Shown one piece after another: positions 6,762 through 13,588 of a stretch of 15,882 bases of DNA. Both the position numbers and the translations under genes were made by a program. The notes beneath the pieces were generated by a model. The model searched no databases, was not told the origin of the DNA, and saw only the letters and a program-made list of their open reading frames with translations. This DNA comes from Candidatus Atribacteria bacterium (GTDB lineage: Bacteria; Atribacterota; JS1; SB-45; 34-128), in NCBI GenBank assembly GCA_003451675.1, contig DMCY01000029.1, positions 1-15,882 on the forward strand. Reading direction: 5' to 3'. Position 1 is the first letter of the stretch. Every line of letters starts with the position of its first letter.

Positions 6762-6780
6762 ATAGAAAACGTTTTCTATA
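6761..6780. promoter_or_regulatory. LacI-family operator (perfect 20-bp palindrome)
   Basis: TATAGAAAAC/GTTTTCTATA is a perfect inverted repeat with a central CG, the typical form of a LacI/GalR-family site (compare AAACGTTT-centred operators). It overlaps the end of the -10 box and the predicted start point, 18 bp ahead of the repressor gene. The natural reading is autorepression and control of the operon. Confidence 0.85.
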
Positions 6781-6798
6781 AAGAAATGGGGAATAAAT

Positions 6799-7830
6799 AT
6801 GAAAATAACAATAAAAGATGTGGCAAATGTCGCAAACGTTTCCATTACGACAGTTTCCCGTGTCTCAAATGGAAGTAAAGGTGTATCCGCAAAGACTCGT
6901 AGGCGAGTATTGAAGGCGATAAAAGAAATGGGCTATTCTCCTTCTGCCATGGCAAGTGGCTTAAAGACTCGACTTTCTAAGAGTATTGGAATTGCTGTAC
7001 CAGATACAATAGGGGATTTTTATGGAGAGGTAATAAATGGCATAGAATCAACTGCAACGGAAAATGGGTATAACCTCATAATCTCATTAAATCACCATAT
7101 CGTAGAAGAAGAATTGTCAGCAGTAAATTTCTTCAAGGCAAAAAAAGTCGATGGAGCTGTATTGGTTACCACCAGTGGAGATGATGACTATGTTCATTCT
7201 TTAATAGAAGAAGGCTATAATATAGTTTTATTAGATAGAGATTCCCATGGTTTAAAAGTTGATACGGTGAAGATTGATAATTTTCGAGGAGGATATATTG
7301 CCACAGAGTATCTCTTAAACTTAGGGCATTCTAATATTTTATTTATTGAAGGTGTCCCTTATATTGATTCTTCAAAAGAGCGATTTAATGGTTATAAGAA
7401 AGCTCTGAAAGATAAAGGGATAAAATTTAATAGTGATTTCATCCTGAGTGGAGACTTTTTTATAGAGAGTGGATATTTAAGTATTAAAAAATATCTGGAT
7501 AAATATGGATTGAATTTTAGTGCCATCTTTGCCTCTAATGATCAGATGGCAATGGGAGCTATTAAAGCCTTAAACGATAAAGGTATATCTGTTCCAGATG
7601 AGGTTTCTGTAATCGGATTTGATGATAGCTATATTTCTCCTTATATTATTCCTCCACTCACTACCATAAAACAAAGAAGAGAAGAGATGGGTAAAGTAGC
7701 AGCTGAATTACTTTTAGATAGGATAGGTTCTCAGAATAAAAAAGAAAGAACTCCGCGGCAGGTGATTATTCCAGTGGAATTAATTGAGCGTGAATCTGCA
7801 ATTCCTATCTCTGAGGTGAATTATGAGTAA
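6799..7830 (+). CDS. LacI-family transcriptional repressor
   Basis: A LacI/GalR-family repressor that would bind the palindrome at 6761-6780 and be released or engaged by a sugar ligand. The 343-aa protein has the N-terminal HTH (about 3-26: IKDVANVANVSITTVSRV), a hinge helix (about 47-58: SPSAMASGLKT), and a periplasmic-binding-protein-like ligand and dimer domain from about 62. The late motif VSVIGFDDSYISPYIIPPLTTI (split around 270-290) is the usual family signature. The length is standard. The ATG at 6799 has SD TGGGGAA. Its last 8 nt overlap the ATPase gene start, so the two are translationally coupled. The position at the head of a transporter and glycosidase locus makes it the local regulator. 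The inducer is unknown. Confidence 0.95.
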   Translation: MKITIKDVANVANVSITTVSRVSNGSKGVSAKTRRRVLKAIKEMGYSPSAMASGLKTRLSKSIGIAVPDTIGDFYGEVINGIESTATENGYNLIISLNHHIVEEELSAVNFFKAKKVDGAVLVTTSGDDDYVHSLIEEGYNIVLLDRDSHGLKVDTVKIDNFRGGYIATEYLLNLGHSNILFIEGVPYIDSSKERFNGYKKALKDKGIKFNSDFILSGDFFIESGYLSIKKYLDKYGLNFSAIFASNDQMAMGAIKALNDKGISVPDEVSVIGFDDSYISPYIIPPLTTIKQRREEMGKVAAELLLDRIGSQNKKERTPRQVIIPVELIERESAIPISEVNYE

Positions 7831-8914
7831 AATTTTCTTAGAGAATATTTGTAAGTATTTTGGCAGTACTAAAGCGGTGGAAAAGCTGAATATAAATGTA
7901 AAAGAGGGAGAGTTTATGGCACTATTAGGACCATCTGGCTGCGGAAAGTCGACCACATTAAGACTTATTGCTGGTTTGGAGAAACCTACCAGGGGTAATA
8001 TTTATTTTGATGATAGGATTGTAAACGACCTTGAACCTAAAGAAAGAGCCATTGCCATGGTATTTCAAGATTATGCTCTTTATCCCCATATGTCTGTTTA
8101 TGATAATATGGCATTATGTCTCAAGGTAGATAAAATTCCAAAAAATGAAATAGTAAAAAGAGTTACAGAAACAGCAAAAATTCTTAACCTTGAACAACTT
8201 TTAAATCGCAAACCTGGAGAACTTAGTGGCGGTCAACAACAGAGAGTAGCTTTGGGTAGAGCTATTATAAGAAAACCCTCTGTTTTTTTATTAGATGAAC
8301 CCTTATCTAACTTGGATGCCGTTTTACGGATTAATATGAGAGCAGAGCTTAAGAAGCTTCAAGAAAAGCTAAAGACCACAATGATATATGTGACCCATGA
8401 TCAAGAAGAAGCAATGATAATGGCTGATAGAGTAGCTATAATCAAAGATGGTAAAGTACTTCAGATAAACACACCGCGAAGAATATATGATCAACCAGCA
8501 AATAAATTCATTGCAGGATTTATCGGAAGTCCACAAATGAATTTTTTAGAATGCAATTTAGTAGAAAAAAGCACAGCAACATACTTAAATGCAGGGAAGT
8601 TCTCTGTAAAGGTTCCAAGTAGTTTAAGAAAAAGAATAAAAGCGAAAGAGAGAGGCTTGGCGGTAGTAATGGGTGTTAGACCGGAGGATGTACTGGTTTC
8701 TTTAGAATCCCAAAGGGACTTTTTGGAGGTAAAAGTGTATTTCTTCCAACAAATGGGGAATATTGGATATGTTAATTTAGAAATGGGAAACAATATAATC
8801 ACTGCCATGGTTAATCCTAATTTTGAAGGACATGTAGGGGAAAATGTATTTATAAAGTTTAATGAAAGTCGTCTCCATATTTTTGACAAACGTACTGAGG
8901 ATACAATTATATAA
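7823..8914 (+). CDS. ABC sugar transporter ATP-binding protein (MsmK/UgpC/MalK type)
   Basis: The ATPase that powers a carbohydrate-uptake (CUT1) ABC importer, working as a dimer on the inner face of the membrane. The 363-aa sequence shows Walker A GPSGCGKST (36-44), Q-loop Q82, signature LSGGQ (134-138), Walker B VFLLDE (154-159) and switch histidine H192. A C-terminal TOBE-type regulatory region follows (about 235-355), including GVRPEDV. All catalytic residues are intact. The ATG at 7823 lies inside the end of the LacI-type gene (ATGAGTAA overlap). It is the only ATPase in the locus and fits the two permeases and binding protein downstream. The family sometimes serves several importers, so it may not be dedicated. 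Confidence 0.95.
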   Translation: MSKIFLENICKYFGSTKAVEKLNINVKEGEFMALLGPSGCGKSTTLRLIAGLEKPTRGNIYFDDRIVNDLEPKERAIAMVFQDYALYPHMSVYDNMALCLKVDKIPKNEIVKRVTETAKILNLEQLLNRKPGELSGGQQQRVALGRAIIRKPSVFLLDEPLSNLDAVLRINMRAELKKLQEKLKTTMIYVTHDQEEAMIMADRVAIIKDGKVLQINTPRRIYDQPANKFIAGFIGSPQMNFLECNLVEKSTATYLNAGKFSVKVPSSLRKRIKAKERGLAVVMGVRPEDVLVSLESQRDFLEVKVYFFQQMGNIGYVNLEMGNNIITAMVNPNFEGHVGENVFIKFNESRLHIFDKRTEDTII

Positions 8915-8946
8915 TATTTCTGTTAAAAATTAGATGAGGAAAGGAG

Positions 8947-8991
8947 GTGAAAACTAGTTTCAAACAAGATAATAGTTACTTTTTTCTGTAA
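8947..8991 (+). other. Orphan strong SD with a 14-codon frame
   Basis: A near-perfect SD, AAGGAGGTGA (8941-8950), lies in the 106-bp gap between the ATPase and the binding protein, but no long gene follows it. A GTG frame (8947-8991) gives MKTSFKQDNSYFFL; its start overlaps the SD, so initiation there is doubtful. It may be a leader peptide, a vestigial start, or simply an anti-SD pairing site. The binding-protein gene has its own SD at 9008-9014. Confidence 0.25.
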
Positions 8992-9020
8992 TTTTTAATT
9001 AGTATAAGGAGGAAAAGAAA

Positions 9021-10325
9021 ATGAAAAAAAGTATAATAGTAAGCTTGATGGTGATGATAATTATCTTTGGATTTATCCAAGGTGTTCAGGCAAGACCCAA
9101 AGATGTGAAATTAGAATGGTGGACAGTACAAGCCGGCGATAAACCTATTATCAACTATTGGAACTACATAGTAGAGGAATTTGAAAAGAAATATCCTAAT
9201 GTCAAAATAGAAAGAGTCGATATGATTGATGAGGATTTTAAAACTACTCTAAGGTCATCAATGGCAGCGGGTGTCCCTCCAGATATATGGTTTTCCTGGG
9301 GAGGAGGAATTCTTAAATCATATGTTGATGCAGGTTGTGTAGCAGATTTAACTGATTTACTAAATGAACCCTGGGCTGTCGAAATGGTTCCTCGTTCGGC
9401 ACTTAGCCAGAGCAGTTTCTACGGCAAACATTTTGCTTTTCCTGTCACGTTCGTAGCCGTTCACTTCTATATCAATACTGACCTTTTTGATAAATGTGGG
9501 CTCAAAGTACCCGAAGAACCATGGAGTTGGGAGGATTTTAAGAAAGCTATAAATGTTTTTAAAGCTAACAATATTATTCCTATTACGATTGGGGCTAAAG
9601 AGAAATGGGAGCTCTCGCTCCACTACCTATATTTGGTCGATAGGATTGGTGGGTCTGAGATATTTACTAAAACCATAAACCGCAAACCTGGCTATAGTTT
9701 TGAAGATCCTGTATTTATTGAAGCTGGAGAAAGGATAAGAGAGCTAGTTAAATTAGATGCCTTCCAAAAAGGATTTCTGGGAACAGGGTACACAGAGGCC
9801 CAGAGATTATTTTTTGAAGGCAAAGTGGCAATGTACCTTATGGGTAACTGGATAGTATCTTCTTTGAAAAACGATTATCCAGAGTTTCCTTTGGATATTA
9901 TGCCATTTCCAATTATTCCAGGAGGTAAAGGTGATCCAACTATGCTTGGTGCAGCATTACAAGATCATTGGTGTATTTCAGAAGCGAGTAAACATAAAAA
10001 GGAGGCAATGGATCTATTAAGATTTATGTTTAAAAAGGAGAATATTATAAAATATATTAATGATGTGGGCAAATTAGTGGTATTTAATGTAGATACCCCT
10101 CCGGGAGCTTATGAACCTGTTTTAGAGAAAGTAAGGAAGGATATAACAAAAGCAAGTTGGTGTCAACCTCCTTGGGATCAATATTCTCCTCCCAAATTTG
10201 CCAGTGTTCATCTGGATAATGTAGCTTGTTTATTTGCAGGCAAAGTCACTCCTGAGGAAATGGCCATTGCCCAAGAAAAATGTGCTCAAGAGTTGGAAAA
10301 AGAAGGAATACTCCCTCTTGAATAG
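9021..10325 (+). CDS. Periplasmic sugar-binding protein of the ABC importer
   Basis: An extracellular solute-binding protein (family 1, MalE/UgpB-like) that captures a sugar or oligosaccharide and delivers it to the permease. The 434-aa precursor has a signal peptide (KK near the N-terminus, hydrophobic 5-20) with a likely cut after VQA at residue 24. There is no lipobox cysteine, so the mature protein is probably soluble in a periplasm. The mature part begins VKLEWWTVQAGDKP, typical of this fold, and the stretch LFFEGKVAMYLMGNW is the usual F-x-x-G-x-x-A-M signature. The ATG at 9021 follows SD AAGGAGGA at 6-nt spacing, the strongest in the operon. A stable hairpin just downstream may raise its message level over the permeases. 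Ligand unknown. Confidence 0.95.
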   Translation: MKKSIIVSLMVMIIIFGFIQGVQARPKDVKLEWWTVQAGDKPIINYWNYIVEEFEKKYPNVKIERVDMIDEDFKTTLRSSMAAGVPPDIWFSWGGGILKSYVDAGCVADLTDLLNEPWAVEMVPRSALSQSSFYGKHFAFPVTFVAVHFYINTDLFDKCGLKVPEEPWSWEDFKKAINVFKANNIIPITIGAKEKWELSLHYLYLVDRIGGSEIFTKTINRKPGYSFEDPVFIEAGERIRELVKLDAFQKGFLGTGYTEAQRLFFEGKVAMYLMGNWIVSSLKNDYPEFPLDIMPFPIIPGGKGDPTMLGAALQDHWCISEASKHKKEAMDLLRFMFKKENIIKYINDVGKLVVFNVDTPPGAYEPVLEKVRKDITKASWCQPPWDQYSPPKFASVHLDNVACLFAGKVTPEEMAIAQEKCAQELEKEGILPLE

Positions 10326-10369
10326 ACAAGATAAAAGATATATAGGAATAAGTATTGTGTAAATTAAAG

Positions 10370-10398
10370 CTGGGGATAACCTTTCGTGTTATCCCCAG
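10370..10398 (+). other. Intercistronic stem-loop after the binding-protein gene
   Basis: CTGGGGATAAC (10370-10380) and GTTATCCCCAG (10388-10398) form a perfect 11-bp stem with a 7-nt loop. No U-run follows, so it is not a normal intrinsic terminator. Hairpins between binding-protein and permease genes, as in malE-malF of E. coli, protect upstream mRNA from 3' decay and give more binding protein than permease; the same role is likely here. The rest of 10326-10537 holds no gene. Confidence 0.7.
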
Positions 10399-10537
10399 GA
10401 ATATATTATATGGTTTGTTCTCTAATTTCAGTCTTGTCAAGGCTAATTTATATCGCGAAAGTCTAAGAAAATTTTATGATTTATTTTTCATAACGAAGTA
10501 AGAGAATATTACTATCCGAAATTTGGAGGTTAATCCA

Positions 10538-11437
10538 GTGCTATTAAAGAAAATCCAGTCCATATTTAAGGTTAATAAGACAGCTTACTTATTTTTGTTC
10601 CCTGCTCTTCTAATCTTTGGTATTTTCTTTATTTATCCTAATATTCATGTTTTTTATTTAAGCTTTTTTCGATGGGCGGGTATATCTCCTCATAAGTTTT
10701 TTATAGGTTTTGGAAATTATAGAAAACTTTTTTTTGAAGATACCATTTGGGTAAAAGCCCTCATAAATACTGCTATAATAGCTGTACAATCGATTTGTAT
10801 TCAGCTATCTATAGCCTTAGCTTTGGCTATAATTTTAAACAAAAAAATTAAAGGAGCAGGAATATTTAATAGTATAATTTTTTCTCCTTTAATAATATCA
10901 TTGGTTGCTATAGCTATGGTATGGACTTGGATGTATAATCCAGAATTTGGTTTAATAAATAATCTTCTTAACAAAGTGGGATTAGGTATGTTAGCTCAAG
11001 AATGGTTAGGTAATCCAAAAACAGCCTTATTTTCGGTTATAATAGCTGGTAACTGGGTATATATTGGCCTATATGTCGTAATTTTTACAGCTGGCTTAAA
11101 AAGTATTTCCAAAAATATATTTGATGCAGCAAGAGTAGATGGTTTATCTGAACTACAAATTGCCCGGTGTATAACCGTACCTTTATTAAAAGAAGTCATT
11201 GCTGTTACTATAATTATGTCTATAACAGGATCATTTAAAGCCTTTGATTTGATCTGGGTTATGACGTACGGTGGGCCAGCTCATGCTACTGAAATAGCTG
11301 CTAGTCACTTATATCGTATGGGCTTTCGGAGATTAGAAGCTGGATATGCATCTGCTATAGGAGTTATTATATTTTTTATCTGTTTAATTGCTATAGCAAT
11401 TCAATTGAGAATTATGCGAGTAAAGATTGCAAAATAA
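10538..11437 (+). CDS. ABC sugar transporter permease (MalF/UgpA type)
   Basis: One of two membrane subunits forming the channel of the CUT1 importer. Starting at GTG 10538 gives 299 aa with about six membrane segments; the first is TAYLFLFPALLIFGIFFIYP. The EAA loop that contacts the ATPase is DAARVDGLSELQIARCITVP, at about 196-215. The frame is also open from a TTG at 10523, but that codon is part of the SD (TTTGGAGGT, 10522-10530). The GTG at 10538 is 8 nt after GGAGG and is the better start. The gene pairs with the next permease, 23 nt downstream. Confidence 0.95.
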   Translation: MLLKKIQSIFKVNKTAYLFLFPALLIFGIFFIYPNIHVFYLSFFRWAGISPHKFFIGFGNYRKLFFEDTIWVKALINTAIIAVQSICIQLSIALALAIILNKKIKGAGIFNSIIFSPLIISLVAIAMVWTWMYNPEFGLINNLLNKVGLGMLAQEWLGNPKTALFSVIIAGNWVYIGLYVVIFTAGLKSISKNIFDAARVDGLSELQIARCITVPLLKEVIAVTIIMSITGSFKAFDLIWVMTYGGPAHATEIAASHLYRMGFRRLEAGYASAIGVIIFFICLIAIAIQLRIMRVKIAK

Positions 11438-11460
11438 ATTTATACGGGGAGTGGAATAAA

Positions 11461-12297
11461 GTGAATTTAAAACAAAATAAGAGATTTAAGCGATGGATGT
11501 TATATGTTTTTTTAATAATATACTCCATCATAATAATATATCCTATTATTTGGTGTGTTAGTAATTCTCTAAAGACAAATAGAGAAATATTTTCCAGCCC
11601 CTGGAGTCTTCCTACAGAGCCTAAATGGCAAAATTATACTGACGCTTGGAGCGATGGTAAAATAGGTATTTGTTTTAAAAACAGTATTATAGTCACTTTT
11701 CTTTCTGTAGCAATTATAGCCATTATTGCTCCCATGGCTGCTTATTCTTTAGCACGATTGAAGTTTAAAGGCAAAAAATTGATTTTTTATTTATTTTTAG
11801 GAGGGATGTTTATAGCACCCGTTTCAGCTTTAATTCCTTTGTTGATCCTCCTCAAAAACCTACATTTAGTTAATACCTATTTTGCTTTGGTCTTCCCCTA
11901 TGTTGCCTATGGGTTACCCCTTTCTATCTTTATACTGAGATCCTTCTTTGTCACTATGCCCCGTTCCCTGGAAGATGCAGCCAGAGTAGATGGTTTATCA
12001 CCTTTTAAAATATATTGGAAAATAATGTTGCCTCTGGCTCTACCAGCTTTGTATACGACCATAATTTTACAAACTATATTTATCTGGAATGAATTTCTCT
12101 TTGCTTTAGTCTTTATTAGATCAACAGATATGTTTACTTTGCCTAGAGGACTTATGACTTTTAGAGGGACCTATGTTACTATGTATGGGCCGTTGAATGC
12201 AGGGATAATAATTACTGCCATACTACCTATTACCCTTTACATTATTTTTTCAGATCGTATAAGGAAAGGAATGACTATAGGTATGCAAAAAGGTTGA
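11461..12297 (+). CDS. ABC sugar transporter permease (MalG/UgpE type)
   Basis: The second membrane subunit of the importer. The 278-aa protein has about six membrane segments. The EAA loop EDAARVDGLSPFKIYWKIML lies at about 171-190, followed by the usual LPLALPAL. The N-terminal half carries the SNSLKTNREIFSSPW motif common in MalG-type subunits. The start is GTG at 11461, with GGGGAGTGG as a purine-rich SD. It ends 41 nt before the Fe-S protein gene, so transcription probably continues into it. No membrane partner is missing: ATPase, binding protein and two permeases make a complete importer. Confidence 0.95.
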   Translation: MNLKQNKRFKRWMLYVFLIIYSIIIIYPIIWCVSNSLKTNREIFSSPWSLPTEPKWQNYTDAWSDGKIGICFKNSIIVTFLSVAIIAIIAPMAAYSLARLKFKGKKLIFYLFLGGMFIAPVSALIPLLILLKNLHLVNTYFALVFPYVAYGLPLSIFILRSFFVTMPRSLEDAARVDGLSPFKIYWKIMLPLALPALYTTIILQTIFIWNEFLFALVFIRSTDMFTLPRGLMTFRGTYVTMYGPLNAGIIITAILPITLYIIFSDRIRKGMTIGMQKG

Positions 12298-12338
12298 AAT
12301 AGAATAGATTTTTATTACTAAGAAAAGAGGAATTGAAT

Positions 12339-13364
12339 ATGAAAAACAAGAAAAATTTTGCATCTCAACTTGCCGATAAGTTTGAAGTCGGGTTTTCCAA
12401 AACCTTTCCAAAAATTTTAGAAATTTTAATGAGCAAGGAAGAAATGAAAATGGTTTTGGCTCTGCCAAGTACTCCGAAGGAAGTAGCCAGAAGATTAAAC
12501 GAAAGCGAAAATAAAGTAGCAGAAAAATTAAGAGATTTATATATGCGTGGAATTATAATTATAGAGGAAAAAACTCCAGAGGGACCAAACTATAATATTA
12601 CCAAAGCAGGTATATTTATGGACTTTATTCTCTTCGATCCAAGATATGATAAATACGGAGAGGAATTTTTAGATCTATGGAAAGATTTCTACAAAGAGAC
12701 CCAACTTGTTCCAGTTCAAGAAGAAAATATTCCTTCTGACTTTAGAGTTTTGCCTTTAGAAGAGACCATTGAAAATACCAGGATACTTCCTTATGAACAG
12801 ACTTCCCAAATAATTAAATCTGCTGAAAAGATTGCCGTTCAGCTATGTGCTTGTCGAAAGAGGGAAAGGAATTGTGATGCCCCATTAGAAACCTGTATTT
12901 CTCTAAATCAGTTAGCTGACTATGTCCTAAAGAGAAAGATGGGAAGAGAATTAACCAAAGAGAAGGCCTTAAAATTATTAAAGAATTGTGAAAAAATAGG
13001 ATTAATACACCAGACTGCCAACAATGATCATCCAGATGTTATTTGTAATTGCTGTCCCTGTTGTTGTGCTTTCCTGCGATCGGTGATTTACTATCGTAAT
13101 AAAGCTGCTGTAGTTAAAAGTAGATTCTGTCCCAAGATTGATCCTTCTAAATGTAGAGATTGTTTGAAATGTACTAGAGTGTGTTATTTTTCAGCTATGG
13201 TTAAGAAAGAAGGACAAAGAGTTTTTATAGGTGATAACTGTTATGGATGTGGTCTATGTGCTGCTGCTTGTCCGAACAATGCAATTGAAATGGTCGAAGT
13301 CTTTCCTAAAAAACATATCCCTCCCGGTGAGGGATGGTGTCCTACTCTAGTCCCTGATTGGTGA
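12339..13364 (+). CDS. HTH plus multi-cluster 4Fe-4S ferredoxin-like protein
   Basis: An iron-sulfur protein of unknown role. Numbered from ATG 12339 (341 aa), the order is as follows. A helical region with a winged-helix-like segment spans about 30-85 (PSTPKEVARRLNESENKVAEKLRDL, split). A cysteine set C170, C172, C179, C186 lies in CACRKRERNC and LETC. A dense cluster NCCPCCC lies at about 237-243. A two-cluster ferredoxin domain has C272/C275/C278/C282 and C301/C304/C307/C311. About eighteen or more cysteines could hold two cubane clusters and at least one further site. ATG 12339 is preferred over TTG 12333 because AGAGG at 12326-12330 lies 8 nt ahead of it. It follows the permease by 41 nt, inside a sugar operon. 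It may be an electron carrier or a redox-sensing regulator; neither is shown. Confidence 0.8.
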   Translation: MKNKKNFASQLADKFEVGFSKTFPKILEILMSKEEMKMVLALPSTPKEVARRLNESENKVAEKLRDLYMRGIIIIEEKTPEGPNYNITKAGIFMDFILFDPRYDKYGEEFLDLWKDFYKETQLVPVQEENIPSDFRVLPLEETIENTRILPYEQTSQIIKSAEKIAVQLCACRKRERNCDAPLETCISLNQLADYVLKRKMGRELTKEKALKLLKNCEKIGLIHQTANNDHPDVICNCCPCCCAFLRSVIYYRNKAAVVKSRFCPKIDPSKCRDCLKCTRVCYFSAMVKKEGQRVFIGDNCYGCGLCAAACPNNAIEMVEVFPKKHIPPGEGWCPTLVPDW

Positions 13365-13588
13365 GAGGTTATTGGTTTAAAAACTTTTATAAAAAAGTTA
13401 AGAATTCTTAGAGATAAGAGACTAAAGTATGAGAAATAGACTTCCTTTAGATTATTATTTTATTATTAGAGTACTTATTATATAAGTAAGACAAAAGGGT
13501 AGTATTATCATAGAAAAGTAATTTTTGTTCAGATATTGTCAATCAGATTTTTGGTATAGAGAGTTCATTGTAAGATAGGAGGTTCTCA
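13365..13588. other. Gap before the glycosidase gene
   Basis: No gene is seen. It holds two weak AT hairpins: AACTTTT/AAAAGTT (13382-13399), and TACTTAT/ATAAGTA around a TAT loop near 13471-13487. No convincing terminator or promoter was found, and no copy of the 6761-6780 operator. Whether the glycosidase has its own promoter is open. Confidence 0.4.

Noticed and set aside
8491..8889. Minus-strand 132-codon open frame
   Set aside because: It is opposite the TOBE region of the ATPase gene, which is clearly coding; no SD.
10370..10398. Stem-loop as an intrinsic terminator splitting the transporter operon
   Set aside because: No U-run follows, and the permeases need expression with the binding protein.
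10523..10537. TTG at 10523 as start of the first permease
   Set aside because: The TTG is part of the SD TTTGGAGGT; the GTG at 10538 has ideal 8-nt spacing.
13525..13565. TTGTCA ... TATAGA as a glycosidase promoter
   Set aside because: The spacing is only about 13 nt, too short for a sigma70-type promoter.
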